Positions 18,020-27,871 are shown, counted from the stretch's first letter. The stretch is DNA of 64,000 bases from Oscillatoriophycideae cyanobacterium NC_groundwater_1537_Pr4_S-0.65um_50_18 (GCA_016208305.1 JACQYI010000056.1:62001-126000); one strand, 5' to 3'. Notes: a model not told the origin generated them from the letters alone. Numbers and translations: made by a program.

Positions 18020-18071
18020 AGCGCTTGTTGGATGAAAGTGCGGCGAATCTGCATTCTCTCTAACAAGCGCT
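18020..18071 (+). terminator. map terminator
   Basis: AGCGCTTGTT (18020-18029) pairs with AACAAGCGCT (18062-18071), extendable by three inner pairs including one wobble; the plus strand continues GGGTTTTAATTTT. The loop is long (about 26 nt). Confidence 0.6.
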
Positions 18072-18094
18072 GGGTTTTAATTTTGTCAGGCGCG

Positions 18095-18667
18095 TTAGTT
18101 CCCAATCCACTGCTGGGAATTGACAATCTGATCAATCTGATTCTCTAGATCTGAGAGCGATCGCGGTGCATTGTTGAGTTCTGGATTGTCGATAGAGCCA
18201 TAGCGCCAAACCCGCTTGCTTTGTCCATTCAATTGAATAGAAGTCCAGGCTCCCGGTAGATCAGTTACCTCTACGGTGTACTGGTCTTTTAGCGCGAAAA
18301 AATTTGCAGTCTCGAAGGCCGCCACGAGCCGCTGAACCTGTTCTGGGCTGATCTGCGCCGTTCGCCTGCCTTGAGCAGCCACAAAAGCTCTGCCTTCGTA
18401 AATCACTTTGCCATCGCCATACACGGTCAACTCGTAAACGGGGCAGGGGCCAAAGCAGGCGGTTCTTTCTAGCGTAATGACCGTTTCGTTGGCTGCAGCA
18501 GCAGGTTCTTCGGCTTCCACCTCGGCTTTGACCTCAGGCTTAACGTCGGCGGCTGGGCGATCGGTTGTTGGGCGATCGGCTGGACGACCAGCGGGAGTAG
18601 CAACTGCCAGCATAGGGCTGCCGATAGCCAGGGCAAGACAAAAAACGCTCATGAAAATAGGCTTCAT
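18095..18667 (-). CDS. exported DUF6438-type protein
   Basis: 190 residues. A signal peptide spans ~1-24 (FMSVFCLALAIGSPMLAVAT). A low-complexity Ala/Pro/Asp/Glu stretch (~25-55) follows, then a domain at ~60-185 with RTACFGPCPVYELTVYGDG, the DUF6438 signature with two close cysteines that may form a disulfide in the periplasm, and a tail LENQIDQIVNSQQWIGN. The function of the family is unknown to me. It converges on map and diverges from psbI. Confidence 0.72.
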   Translation of the reverse strand: MKPIFMSVFCLALAIGSPMLAVATPAGRPADRPTTDRPAADVKPEVKAEVEAEEPAAAANETVITLERTACFGPCPVYELTVYGDGKVIYEGRAFVAAQGRRTAQISPEQVQRLVAAFETANFFALKDQYTVEVTDLPGAWTSIQLNGQSKRVWRYGSIDNPELNNAPRSLSDLENQIDQIVNSQQWIGN

Positions 18668-18981
18668 CGTTCAACATTCCTCAAACCTGCCTTCAGTATC
18701 TTCGCGGTTTCTGGGGCTAGGCGATCGGTTGCCAAAACTGTAACGTAGCTGCTAAACGTAGCTGGCGCAGATTTTCAACACAATGGGGCGCAGCTTCTAG
18801 GGATGAATTTTCGTGAGGGGAGTGCAGTGTGCCTCTCTGGCAAAAAACTTATCTCTCGATTTCAGCCATACCAAAATGGACAATCAAGCATAAAGTCGCT
18901 TCTGCCAGAAGTGTAAGCGTTTTCTCAAGGTGTATGATGAGAGAGCTTATTTTTCAAAGGTTTGTTACAGGAGACTGTTCG
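18668..18981. promoter_or_regulatory. divergent promoter region of the DUF6438 gene and psbI
   Basis: 314 bp without a supported gene. The psbI side from about 18880 is AT-richer and has a good Shine-Dalgarno ACAGGAG at 18967-18973. No clear -35/-10 pair is assignable by eye. Confidence 0.35.
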
Positions 18982-19098
18982 ATGCTGACCCTTAAGATCG
19001 TCGTTTATATTGTTGTCGCATTTTTCTTGGGGCTGTTTATCTTCGGATTTCTATCAAACGATCCGGCTCGTAACCCCAACCGTCGGGATCTTGAATAA
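18982..19098 (+). CDS. psbI: photosystem II reaction centre protein I
   Basis: 38 residues, starting [20 protein letters not shown] and ending [14 protein letters not shown]: the complete PsbI sequence, with a single thylakoid membrane helix at ~4-24 and a stromal/cytosolic charged tail. PsbI is a small subunit at the edge of the D1/CP43 side of the photosystem II core and assists early assembly. The ATG at 18982 has ACAGGAG 8 nt upstream; a longer in-frame reading from 18829 is not real. The LptD-like gene follows 136 bp downstream on the same strand. Confidence 0.95.
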   Translation: MLTLKIVVYIVVAFFLGLFIFGFLSNDPARNPNRRDLE

Positions 19099-19234
19099 AG
19101 TCTCTTTACTCTGAGTCTCTCAGGCTGTTTACATTGTCTTGACTGCCTGTAAGTGCCTGTCTGATCCTGAGCCAATGTTGAGGACGGCTAAAGGTCTGAA
19201 TTTGGGCTGTCCGTCTGTCTATTTCGATTAGAGT

Positions 19235-22006
19235 ATGCCCTATTCGGTTCCACCGCTTCCACCTCCAGTCGTCAATCTGCTGTCGCCTGAGAATGGTTCT
19301 TCCCCTGTTGACGCAACCCTCCACTCATTTATCCGCGCTGAGAGTAATGCTGAACCAGAGTTCAGCATTACTTCGCGCAACCCTCCTGCCCTAATTCCAG
19401 AAGCGAATCTGGCTCCAGAAGGCGCTTCTGAGGCAGCGGCTTTGGGTCAGCCTTTGCAGGTGAATTTGGCGATCGCTACCCAACAGGATTCTCCTGCCAC
19501 GCAGTATGGTGTCTCGGCTCTACCTGAGATTCCATTGAGTGCTGCCCGTAGCGCCCAGGCTGATAGCGCCCCAGCTGATAGCACCCAGAATAATAAAGCC
19601 CAGGCTGATAGCACCCAGAATAATATTCACCAGAATAATATTCAGTGGAACGCTAGTGTCAGACTGCCTGAAGTTAGCGCTTTGGCGCGCAGAGCGATCG
19701 CAACATCCGCAGCCGCCAATGTCCGACGAAGCACTACGGGAGCAAACCCTATGGGAGCAAGCCCTATGGGAGCAAGCCCTATGGGATTAAATGTGTCCTC
19801 AGCCTCGCGTCCGGTTCCCCGATCGCTCCAGTTGGCTCAGCTTCTTGCGGCTGGGCGCGATCCAGCTCCACTCATACAGGCTGAACCGACACGAACCGCT
19901 CAGGCTGAGCCAGCTCCCGCAACCCCTACCACACCCGCACAGTCTTTACCCTTCCCACCCACCAGCGTCCCTACTGCGCCCCCATCGCCAGTCCCCCAAA
20001 CCCCTGCCGTCCCCCCTGCGGTTGAAGAAGGAGAGGGCGGGCAAATTCTCACTATTCCCACCCAGCCTGAGCCGCAACCTGCGGCAGAGCCAGGTCTGTC
20101 TCAGCCTGCATCGCCCAGTTCGCCTCAGGCCGCTCCTGGTTCGCCTGAGGGTGAACCCCCTGTGGTGCCGCCTGAAGTCATTGAGTTAAACGCCGATCGC
20201 CAGGAATATGACCAAGATCAGCAGGTGTTTAGGGCTGAGGGCAATGCCGTAATGCGCTTTCGGCAGGCGATTCTATCAGCCGATCGCATCCAGGTTAACC
20301 TGCCCAACCGGATTGCCGTGGCAGAAGGCAATGTCGTTCTCACGCGCGGCCAGCAAGTTCTAAAAGGCGAACGCTTTGAGTACAATTTTGTCCAAGGCGA
20401 CGGCACCGTATTTGCGGCATCAGGCGAACTAAATGTGCCTGCAGCAGAGACTGACTTCGCGGCAGGCCCCCCCAGCCCTGATGTGATTGTTCCAGGACAG
20501 TCGGTAGGCGATCGAGTAAATGCCTCACAGCCCCTTCAGGTCACAGGCAGTCCGGGTGGCATTAACTTTGGGGCAGCGGGAGGCAATCGGCCTAACAGCA
20601 CAGGTTTATCAGGCGAAATTAACCGTCTGCGCTACGAAGCCGAGCGGGTAGACTTTACCCCTGAAGGCGGCGTAGCCACCAACGTCCGGCTGACCAATGA
20701 TCCTTTCTCGCCTCCAGAGTTAGAAATTCGCACGCCCCAACTGACCTTTAGCCGCCTGACTCAGACCACCAGCGAGCTGCGGGCCCGTAACCCTCGCGTC
20801 GTGTTCGATCGCGGACTCTCGCTGCCTCTGCTTCGCAATCGCGTTGTGTTTGGCAGACAGCGGAGCAGCTCAGGACTGGTGCAGTTTGGATTTGACCAAG
20901 ATGAGCGGGGCGGTTTCTTTCTTGAGCGACCGTTTGAGATTGTGACAACTCCTGAGGTGCAGTTCACCGTCACGCCGCAGTTTTTGCTACAACGCGCCTA
21001 CGACAACGGCGATTTTCTGGGTAGCTCGGCCTATGGCTTGCGATCGCTCTTTGCAGCTAGCCTCAGCCCTACAACTACTTTCTCGGCTGAAGCTTCGCTG
21101 ACTAGCCTTGACCTGGGAGAGCTAGATGACAACCTGCGCGCCAATGTTGGGATTGAGCAGCGCATTTGGGGGCATCGCTTCTCGGTAGGGTACACCTTCC
21201 GCGATCGACTGTTTAACGGCTCCTTGGGCTTTCGCAATGTCCAGAGTAACTTGGGAATTGCGGTCAACTCGCCTCAAATTACCCTGGGCAATAGTGGCGT
21301 TATCCTCAGCTATGAGGCAGGCATACAGCTCCTCAATGCCGAGACTGATGGCGACAATCCACTGCTGCCGCCACAGCCCCGATCCAATAACCGGATCAAT
21401 CTCACCCGCTATCAGGCCGAGGCTACTCTAAGCCGCACTTTTTATCTCTGGATTGGCACCCCCTTGCCGCTGACCCCAACAGAAGGCTTACGCTTTACGC
21501 CCAATCCTGTCGTGCCCTATGTGGCGATAGATACCTCCCTACGGGGAACAGTCAACCTCTATAGCAACGGCGACACGCAGAACAACCTCAAGGGAACGAT
21601 CGGGCTTTCTGCCCAATTTGGACATTTCTCGCGCGATGCGTTTGACTACACGGCCTTACGCGTTGCCTACTCGCAAACGGTACTGGATGGCGAATCGCCT
21701 TTCTTGTTCGATCGCGTGGCCGATGAACAGGTGCTAACCTTGGGCATTACGCAGCAAATTATTGGGCCAGTACGGTTTGGCGTCCAAACTTCCCTCAGTT
21801 TGGATCGGGAACGCACGATTGATACGGTCTACACGCTGGAGTACAGTCGGCGCACCTATGCCATTGCCCTCAGCTTTAGCCCCATTCGCAATGCGGCAGG
21901 TTTGACTCTGCGTATCAGCGACTTTAACTGGTTTGGCGATCCAGGACGGTTCTCAGGTATTGGAGCCACACCCGTTTCGGGGGGCGTTGAGCCACCAAAC
22001 AACTAA
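19235..22006 (+). CDS. DUF3769 protein, cyanobacterial LptD-like outer-membrane barrel
   Basis: 923 residues. N-terminal ~1-310 are Ala/Pro/Gln-rich and repetitive, with no clear signal peptide at the start (MPYSVPPLPPPVVNLLSP, typical of DUF3769). Residues ~310-400 are an OstA/LptA-like beta-jellyroll (VIELNADRQEYDQDQQVFRA, LSADRIQVNLPNRIAVAEGN). The remaining ~500 residues form a predicted beta-barrel with strands such as RVVFGRQRSSSGLVQFGFD and RFGVQTSLSLDRERTID. It would sit in the outer membrane and insert lipopolysaccharide-like lipids, by analogy with LptD; the two conserved cysteine pairs of E. coli LptD are absent. Confidence 0.8.
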   Translation: MPYSVPPLPPPVVNLLSPENGSSPVDATLHSFIRAESNAEPEFSITSRNPPALIPEANLAPEGASEAAALGQPLQVNLAIATQQDSPATQYGVSALPEIPLSAARSAQADSAPADSTQNNKAQADSTQNNIHQNNIQWNASVRLPEVSALARRAIATSAAANVRRSTTGANPMGASPMGASPMGLNVSSASRPVPRSLQLAQLLAAGRDPAPLIQAEPTRTAQAEPAPATPTTPAQSLPFPPTSVPTAPPSPVPQTPAVPPAVEEGEGGQILTIPTQPEPQPAAEPGLSQPASPSSPQAAPGSPEGEPPVVPPEVIELNADRQEYDQDQQVFRAEGNAVMRFRQAILSADRIQVNLPNRIAVAEGNVVLTRGQQVLKGERFEYNFVQGDGTVFAASGELNVPAAETDFAAGPPSPDVIVPGQSVGDRVNASQPLQVTGSPGGINFGAAGGNRPNSTGLSGEINRLRYEAERVDFTPEGGVATNVRLTNDPFSPPELEIRTPQLTFSRLTQTTSELRARNPRVVFDRGLSLPLLRNRVVFGRQRSSSGLVQFGFDQDERGGFFLERPFEIVTTPEVQFTVTPQFLLQRAYDNGDFLGSSAYGLRSLFAASLSPTTTFSAEASLTSLDLGELDDNLRANVGIEQRIWGHRFSVGYTFRDRLFNGSLGFRNVQSNLGIAVNSPQITLGNSGVILSYEAGIQLLNAETDGDNPLLPPQPRSNNRINLTRYQAEATLSRTFYLWIGTPLPLTPTEGLRFTPNPVVPYVAIDTSLRGTVNLYSNGDTQNNLKGTIGLSAQFGHFSRDAFDYTALRVAYSQTVLDGESPFLFDRVADEQVLTLGITQQIIGPVRFGVQTSLSLDRERTIDTVYTLEYSRRTYAIALSFSPIRNAAGLTLRISDFNWFGDPGRFSGIGATPVSGGVEPPNN
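19556..19649 (+). repeat. imperfect coding repeats (GCTGATAGC / CAGAATAATA)
   Basis: Within the N-terminus of the LptD-like gene, GCCCAGGCTGATAGC and AGCACCCAGAATAAT recur three to four times, giving alternating QADS and TQNN peptides. Such in-frame repeats can change number by slippage without breaking the gene. Confidence 0.7.
19738..19785 (+). repeat. 15-bp coding tandem repeat
   Basis: Three copies of GGGAGCAA(A/G)CCCTAT starting at 19738, 19753 and 19768, then a partial copy. They encode PMGAS pentapeptides in the disordered N-terminus of the LptD-like protein. Confidence 0.85.
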
Positions 22007-22133
22007 ATATCCCAGAGCGATCGAGAGATCTCAGCCAAGGTGCAAGGTGAACCAATCGTCTGCCCATTGTCAGGTAAGGTCAATTCGCGGCAGTACCGCA
22101 ATTCATCACACCTGAGAAAAGATCGAGACTTGC

Positions 22134-23987
22134 ATGTATATTTTCAGCAGTAAACTTGAGCAGAACTCTGGTCAACTTGTCCAAGCAGCGGCAAACCAAC
22201 CCAAAGGAACACCCGGTGGGCCGGGTTTGGGTGATTCCCTATATCCCAACTTTGGCAATGGCGGCTACGATGCCAAACGCTACATCGTCAGTCTAAATGT
22301 CACAGATCCGACAACGAGTGCTTTGAGTGGGGTGACAACCGTTCAAGCGCGAGCCACCCAAAACCTCAGCAAGTTTAATCTAGACTTTATTGGGTTTGCG
22401 ATCGATAGCATCACGGTCAATGGTAAGGCAGCCACCTTCAGCCGTGACGGGCAAGAGTTGACGATCACCCCTGCAACTCCACTGCGTAAAGACACAGACT
22501 TCACCGTCAAGGTGTCCTATAACGGAGCGCCGACGCAGATTACTTCCGTTGCCCTGCCCGTTCTGACGGGCTGGGTCAATTTTGGTACCGGAAACTTTGT
22601 GCTCAGTGAGCCAGACGGCGCAGCCAACTACTATCCTGTCAACGATCATCCCTTAGATAAAGCGTCCTATACTTTTCGGGTTACTGTCCCCAAACCCTAT
22701 GAGGTTGCCGCCAACGGCGTACTCGCTCGGACGATCGACAATGGCACCTCAACCACCTCGGTGTTCAACGCCCGCGACCCGTTGGCAAGCTACTTGACCA
22801 CAGTCAACATCAGCGAATTTGACTTGCAGACGGGGCAACAGGCAAAGGGCATTCCCATTCGCAACTACTTTGGCGCAGGTATTGATCCCGCCTTGCTCCA
22901 GCCGTTCGATCGCCAGCCTGAAATGCTCCGATTCTTCAGCGACATTTATGGCCCCTATCCGTTTGATATTTACGGCTCGGTCGTCATGAATACCGAGACT
23001 GGCTCGGCGCTAGAGACGCAAACCCTGTCAATTTTTGGCACCGATCAGCTCGGTCGAACGCGGCTCGGCAGTTCCACTGAGGAGGTGATTGCCCATGAAC
23101 TAACGCACCAGTGGTTTGGCAACAGCGTTGCTCTGTCTGACTGGAGCGATATTTGGCTGAATGAAGGCTTTGCCACCTATTCTCAAGGGCTATGGGTGGA
23201 ATATTCGCAGGGCGGAGCCGTCTTCGATCAATGGGTGCAAAATGAGTACGATTTCGTGCAGGAAAATCTGGCGGATCTGGTGCCACCTGGCAAGCCAAAA
23301 GCCGATGACCTGTTTAACTCAGGGGTCTATGACTGGGCAGCCGTGGGGCTACATGCGCTGCGGCTGAGAATTGGCGACAGCGACTTTTTTCAAACGCTGC
23401 AAACCTATGCCGATCGCTACGAAAATGGCAACATCAAGCGGAACGATTTCCGCCGCGTCGCAGAAGCCGTCAGCGGTGAAAAACTTGCCGGATTTTTCCA
23501 GCGTTGGTTTTACAGCAGCACGCTGCCTGCGTTACCCAACCGCAAGCCCACAGCAGACACGGTGGTAGGCGAATCGGGCGTGAACCTGTCGAACTACGAT
23601 CGCTCCACAAAAGCCAAGGTGACGCTGACCGAGCGAACCGGACGCAACGAGGGAGGCTTTTATGCGGTCGATAACCCCTATGGTGTGGTGGTCGATCCGC
23701 TGACGGGGGCACGCCTGAATCCGGGTGAAAAGGGCTATGCCAAGGCCGCACTGGCACAGCGTGTAGAGACGCTCGATCGCGAGGGGGAAACGCTAACGCT
23801 GCGTGGCGGCTCCTATTACGTTCCTTACCTAACGATCAATGGCAAGCCAAGCCAGTTCGCCTCACCCTTTACCCAACTGGGCGATGTCCAACTTGCGGCG
23901 GGAGCCTACGAATTCTCGGAGCGATCGAGCGGAAGCCCCAGCTTCGATGATTTGGTGTTGCAGGTCAGCCTTTTACCCAGCCGCTAG
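22134..23987 (+). CDS. M1-family zinc aminopeptidase
   Basis: 617 residues. The zinc site HELTHQWFGN is at ~321, with the third ligand in LNEGFATYSQG ~18 residues on; the substrate-binding GxMEN motif is replaced here by MNTETGSALETQT, as in many bacterial M1 relatives. N-terminal ~50-240 is the M1 beta-sandwich. A C-terminal part after ~470 is unusual and beta-rich (AKVTLTERTGRNEGGFYAVD) and may be a separate domain. There is no standard signal peptide. It would remove N-terminal residues from peptides. It ends 10 bp from a strong bidirectional terminator. Confidence 0.88.
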   Translation: MYIFSSKLEQNSGQLVQAAANQPKGTPGGPGLGDSLYPNFGNGGYDAKRYIVSLNVTDPTTSALSGVTTVQARATQNLSKFNLDFIGFAIDSITVNGKAATFSRDGQELTITPATPLRKDTDFTVKVSYNGAPTQITSVALPVLTGWVNFGTGNFVLSEPDGAANYYPVNDHPLDKASYTFRVTVPKPYEVAANGVLARTIDNGTSTTSVFNARDPLASYLTTVNISEFDLQTGQQAKGIPIRNYFGAGIDPALLQPFDRQPEMLRFFSDIYGPYPFDIYGSVVMNTETGSALETQTLSIFGTDQLGRTRLGSSTEEVIAHELTHQWFGNSVALSDWSDIWLNEGFATYSQGLWVEYSQGGAVFDQWVQNEYDFVQENLADLVPPGKPKADDLFNSGVYDWAAVGLHALRLRIGDSDFFQTLQTYADRYENGNIKRNDFRRVAEAVSGEKLAGFFQRWFYSSTLPALPNRKPTADTVVGESGVNLSNYDRSTKAKVTLTERTGRNEGGFYAVDNPYGVVVDPLTGARLNPGEKGYAKAALAQRVETLDREGETLTLRGGSYYVPYLTINGKPSQFASPFTQLGDVQLAAGAYEFSERSSGSPSFDDLVLQVSLLPSR

Positions 23988-23996
23988 GCGCTGATT

Positions 23997-24033
23997 TTTC
24001 CTAAAAGCCTCGCTCCGCGAGGCTTTTAGGAAA
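23997..24033. terminator. bidirectional terminator between the M1 peptidase and rlmD
   Basis: Perfect 17-bp stem: TTTCCTAAAAGCCTCGC (23997-24013) with GCGAGGCTTTTAGGAAA (24017-24033), 3-nt loop, between two convergent genes; the stem base is A/T-rich on both sides. Confidence 0.9.
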
Positions 24034-24055
24034 CGCTGAATTTAAGCGCGGAGCG

Positions 24056-25459
24056 CTAGCCAAGATCGCCAGCAACCTCAACCTTTTCCAGAAAGGCGGC
24101 GCATTCGACATGGGAGGTTTGCGGAAAGAAGTCTGCCGGACGCACTCGGGTGACGCGATAGTGCTGACCCAATAGCTTTAGATCTCGCGCCAGCGTCGCC
24201 GGATTGCAGCTCACATAGACAATGCGATCGGGCAGAATCTGCAACAAAGTTTCAATCACGCTGGCATCGCAGCCTTTGCGCGGCGGATCGAGCAGCACAA
24301 TATCGGGGTGAACTTCAAGCTGCGGCAGCAGCGACTCGACCCGGCCTACCTGAAACGTCACATTGGTAATGCCATTCAGGGCTGCGTTGGCTTGCGCCTG
24401 CTCAACAGCCTCTGGCTGCACCTCTAGGGCGATCGCCTCTTTTACAAACTTGGCCAGCGGCAGCGTCAGGGTGCCAATGCCGCAGTAGGCATCTACCAGC
24501 ACTTCGTGACCCTGAAGATTTAGTTCAGCCGCGATCGCTTGCAGCAAAGCCTCGGCCTGTTCGGTATTGACCTGAAAAAACGTATTCGGCTGAATTTGAA
24601 ATTTCAGTCCGGCAAATTCTTCGGTCAAGTAGGGCTGTCCTAGCACGCACTGGGTTTCTGCCCCAAAAATAGCGTTGGTGCGATCGGGGTTGAGATTGAG
24701 ACAAATGCCCACCAACCCAGGATAGGTGTCCATCCAGGTCTGCGCCTGTTCCTCTAGCCCAATCAGATTGCCTTCTTTGGTCACTAGGGTCAGCAGCATT
24801 TCGCCTGTGCGTCGGCCAATGCGCAAGCTCAAATGGCGCAACTTGCCCCGATGCTTGTCTTCGTCATAGATGCCCCAGCCGCGTTCTTGAATGTCTAGCT
24901 TAATTTGCGCTAGAAGAGGATTAAACCGCTCATCCTGGATAGGACATTGGTTGAGGTTAATTAACTGATGGCTGCCCTTCTGGTAATAGCCAGCCTGCAC
25001 CTGCCCCGTGGCCGATCGCATCAGGGGATAGGTCGCCTTATTGCGATAGCTTAATGGCGCAGAGACGGCCAGCACCGGATCAATGGGAATGTCGGTAAAG
25101 CCACCAATGCGCTCTAGGTCTTGCACAATCAAGTTGCGCTTTGCCTGAAGCTGGTAGTCATAGGCCACATGCTGCCACTGACAGCCACCGCATTTGTCGG
25201 CCACAATGCAGCCCGGACGCACGCGATCGGCTGAGGCTTCCAGGATGTCTTGCAGCTTGCCATAGGCATACTGAGGCTTGACTCGCATCAGACGCACCCG
25301 CACGCGATCGCCCGGTACGGTGTCTGGCACAAACACGACTCTGCCCTGCCAGCGACCCACGCCCTCGCCACTATTGCTGAGATCGGCGATCGCGACTTCT
25401 AGTAACTGACCCTGCTGCCACTCAGATTGCTTTTCCGGCTGTGATATTTCGGTTTCCAT
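24056..25459 (-). CDS. rlmD: 23S rRNA (uracil-C5)-methyltransferase, RlmD/RumA family
   Basis: 467 residues. Residues ~12-72 are a TRAM RNA-binding domain (LLEVAIADLSNSGEGVGRWQ). The iron-sulfur site follows with CIVADKCGGCQWQH and a further cysteine near LNQCPIQ. The SAM-dependent methyltransferase domain occupies ~280-460: VDAYCGIGTLTLPLA (SAM loop), LLDPPRKGCD and the catalytic cysteine motif YVSCNPATLARDL. It would methylate a uracil of 23S rRNA, probably U1939 or U747 in E. coli numbering; cyanobacterial family members often cannot be assigned to one site. Confidence 0.9.
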   Translation of the reverse strand: METEISQPEKQSEWQQGQLLEVAIADLSNSGEGVGRWQGRVVFVPDTVPGDRVRVRLMRVKPQYAYGKLQDILEASADRVRPGCIVADKCGGCQWQHVAYDYQLQAKRNLIVQDLERIGGFTDIPIDPVLAVSAPLSYRNKATYPLMRSATGQVQAGYYQKGSHQLINLNQCPIQDERFNPLLAQIKLDIQERGWGIYDEDKHRGKLRHLSLRIGRRTGEMLLTLVTKEGNLIGLEEQAQTWMDTYPGLVGICLNLNPDRTNAIFGAETQCVLGQPYLTEEFAGLKFQIQPNTFFQVNTEQAEALLQAIAAELNLQGHEVLVDAYCGIGTLTLPLAKFVKEAIALEVQPEAVEQAQANAALNGITNVTFQVGRVESLLPQLEVHPDIVLLDPPRKGCDASVIETLLQILPDRIVYVSCNPATLARDLKLLGQHYRVTRVRPADFFPQTSHVECAAFLEKVEVAGDLG

Positions 25460-25798
25460 ACCCTCAATCCTACTCCCCCTGCTCGATTGCTGACTGTCAG
25501 GTTAGGATCGCGAATTGAATAAAGCCCCAGGTTTTCCCAGAAAGTAGGCATAATCTTCTCCTTTCCAGAAAAATCTTTAGGTTGATTTACTCCTGCTCCG
25601 CAGAATGCCATGACTGAAAATCCCCAAGATTCTCCCAAAATATTGAGAATTTGTCCTGCAAACTGATAAGTTAATCAGGGTTGCATGTGGGAATACACTT
25701 CCTGTCTTGAAAAACCGAGTAGATTTTTAGGAAGTCCTGTAAATTAACCAGTAGATTAACCAGTAGATATTAGTAGCCGTGTTCGTGACGGAATATAT
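25460..25798. other. intergenic region with a 12-bp tandem repeat
   Basis: Divergent promoter region of rlmD and the GT9 gene; no gene seen. ATTAACCAGTAG occurs twice in tandem at 25743-25766, about 35 bp before the GT9 start, and may be an operator or simple slippage product. Confidence 0.4.
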
Positions 25799-26734
25799 AT
25801 GCGCATAGTAGCTCTTGTTCCCGGCGGGATTGGCGACCAGGTTCTCTTCTTTCCCACCCTGGATGATTTGAGAAAAACCTATCCAGATGCCGAAATTGAT
25901 GTGGTAGTAGAGCCGAAGGCAAAAGCGGCCTATCGGGTCTGTAAGTCCGTGGATGATGTGCTGCTGTTTGACTATAGCGATCGCAACAGTCCGGCTGATT
26001 GGGCAAATCTTTTGGGCGTGATGCGCGATCGCTACTATACGGTGGCAATCTACTCCGGGCAAGGCTGGGGCGTAGAGCTGCTAATGTGGCTGACGGGAAT
26101 TCCCACCAGAGTTGGCTTTTCCAGCAGTGCTGGCAAGCGATTCTTAACCGATGTGGTGGCCGACAAGGCGGAGCAGTATCCGGCTCACCGCTATCATGAT
26201 TTGCTGCAAGGGATTAATGTGGCCACGCCAGCCCCCGACCTGACCATCGGCATTCCCAAAGGCGACCTAGACTGGGCTGAGGGCGAGCAGAAGCGGCTTG
26301 GCATTAAGGGCAGCGGCTATGTTTTGCTGCATGATGGGGCATACGAAGCCTACCCGATCGATCGCTGGAAAGCCATTGTCCAGAGCTTTCGGCAACAGCA
26401 GCCCAACCTGCCGATAGTCATTGCTGCGTCGAGTCAAAATCCTGCACTAACGACGGCGCTAACTGCAGACTATCCCGAACTGAAGGTGACGGCTCCGGGT
26501 GACTTTGGCAAGTTAGCCGCCATGATTGCCGGAGCCAATCTGATGCTCTGCACCGAAAGTGCGCCCATGCACCTGGCTGTCGCCCTTCAGGTTTACACCT
26601 TGGCGCTGCTCAATTCTGCCAGCGCAGCCAGTCTGATGCCCCAAACCGACAAGTTTGCAGCCATTCCGTCTGCAACAGGCAAATTGGCCGATATCCCACC
26701 TGAGCAGGTTCTGGCGAAGGTCTGGGGCGGTTGA
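25799..26734 (+). CDS. glycosyltransferase family 9 (heptosyltransferase-like)
   Basis: 311 residues, GT-B fold. N-terminal Rossmann domain starts MRIVALVPGGIGDQVLFFPT with the typical PGGIGD nucleotide loop region; the C-terminal domain has YVLLHDGAYEAYPIDRWKAI and the acceptor/donor motif LCTESAPMHLAVAL (family TDSGxxHLAxAL). GT9 enzymes transfer ADP-heptose to lipopolysaccharide core in other bacteria; cyanobacteria generally lack heptose, so the donor here is unknown. The variant ESAP instead of DSGP is common in cyanobacterial members. It stands alone on the plus strand. Confidence 0.82.
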   Translation: MRIVALVPGGIGDQVLFFPTLDDLRKTYPDAEIDVVVEPKAKAAYRVCKSVDDVLLFDYSDRNSPADWANLLGVMRDRYYTVAIYSGQGWGVELLMWLTGIPTRVGFSSSAGKRFLTDVVADKAEQYPAHRYHDLLQGINVATPAPDLTIGIPKGDLDWAEGEQKRLGIKGSGYVLLHDGAYEAYPIDRWKAIVQSFRQQQPNLPIVIAASSQNPALTTALTADYPELKVTAPGDFGKLAAMIAGANLMLCTESAPMHLAVALQVYTLALLNSASAASLMPQTDKFAAIPSATGKLADIPPEQVLAKVWGG

Positions 26735-26875
26735 AGTAAACTGAGAGGGTGTGTTTAACCTGCGCTCTATTTTTTGTAAGCTGATTTTTGTAGGCTTGTT
26801 TGTACCCAACCTTGACGAGCCTGCGAAAGATAGAGAGTCAGAGAAACGACATCTGTCCCTTACTCGGTCATTACC

Positions 26876-27859
26876 ATGATTGCCTGGAAACTGGATCGGC
26901 GCGATCTGAGGGCGTTTTCGATCTTGGCGGTTTTCTTTGGGGTTCTGATTGCGCTGGCAGGTTCCAAAGTTTTTAGTCATGCTGCCAAGAACGATCGCAT
27001 TAATCGCCTGCTCGATAGCCGCTCTTGCTCAAAGTGCGATCTCGATGACACCCAACTCGCAAATGCCAACCTGGAAGGCGCAACGCTGGAAAATACCAGC
27101 CTGCGACGTGCTAACCTGACGCAGAGCAACTTGCGAGGGGCAAAGCTGACGGCTGCTATTCTCAGCGAAGCAGATTTGACTAAAGCCAACCTCAGCAACG
27201 CCTCGCTAGAAGAGGCTATCCTCAATGGAGCCATTCTTAAAGATGCCGTTTTGAGTGAGGCCATCCTCAACGGAGCCTATCTGGGAGACAGCACGCTGCA
27301 AAATGCCAATCTCAGCAACGCTGACCTGAGCGACGCCAATTTGGCGCGGGTTAATTTGAGCAATGCCAACCTGCGGGATGCCGACTTGAGCAATGCCGAC
27401 CTGAGCCAGGCCGATCTCCGCACTGCCGAATTGCCCAGGGCAGATTTGGGTGGCGCTGTCTTGCAAAAAGCCAAGCTCAGTAGCGCCAATCTAGCCAGAG
27501 CCAATCTATCTAGGGTTGATTTGACGCGAGCCAATCTGTCGCAGTCTCATCTGCGGGCGGCAAACCTGGGCAGCGCTAACCTCACGCGTGCCAATCTGCG
27601 CGGGGCAGACCTGACGGAAACCTATGTAGGCGAAGCAGACTTGAGCAATGCCGACTTACGAAATGCCAATTTGAGTAACGCAAATTTTTCTAAAACCAAC
27701 CTGACCGGAGTGGATCTGCGGGGGGCTAACCTGACAGGTGCGAACTTGCGCCGCGCCAATCTCAGCGGTGCCAACGCGGCAGGGGTCGATTTCAAAACCA
27801 GCCGCTTCTGCAAAACAGTTATGCCAGACGAGTCAATCAACAATCAGGACTGCTCCTGA
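26876..27859 (+). CDS. membrane-anchored pentapeptide-repeat protein
   Basis: 327 residues. A single membrane segment spans ~15-34 (ILAVFFGVLIALAGSKVF). A CxxC pair (SCSKCDLDDTQLANANL) starts the pentapeptide part, which continues from ~55 to ~310 with about 50 A(D/N)Lxx units, forming a right-handed quadrilateral beta-helix. A last cysteine pair (FCKT...QDCS) closes the helix. Such proteins are abundant in cyanobacteria and mostly of unknown role; with its N-terminal anchor it is probably periplasmic or lumenal. The unit is repetitive also at DNA level (GCCAATCTxAGC), so recombination may change its length. Confidence 0.85.
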   Translation: MIAWKLDRRDLRAFSILAVFFGVLIALAGSKVFSHAAKNDRINRLLDSRSCSKCDLDDTQLANANLEGATLENTSLRRANLTQSNLRGAKLTAAILSEADLTKANLSNASLEEAILNGAILKDAVLSEAILNGAYLGDSTLQNANLSNADLSDANLARVNLSNANLRDADLSNADLSQADLRTAELPRADLGGAVLQKAKLSSANLARANLSRVDLTRANLSQSHLRAANLGSANLTRANLRGADLTETYVGEADLSNADLRNANLSNANFSKTNLTGVDLRGANLTGANLRRANLSGANAAGVDFKTSRFCKTVMPDESINNQDCS

Positions 27860-27871
27860 TTTCTGGGAGGA

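Noticed and set aside
18829-18981. N-terminal extension of PsbI by 51 residues
   Set aside because: The internal ATG at 18982 gives the exact 38-residue family protein and has its own Shine-Dalgarno.
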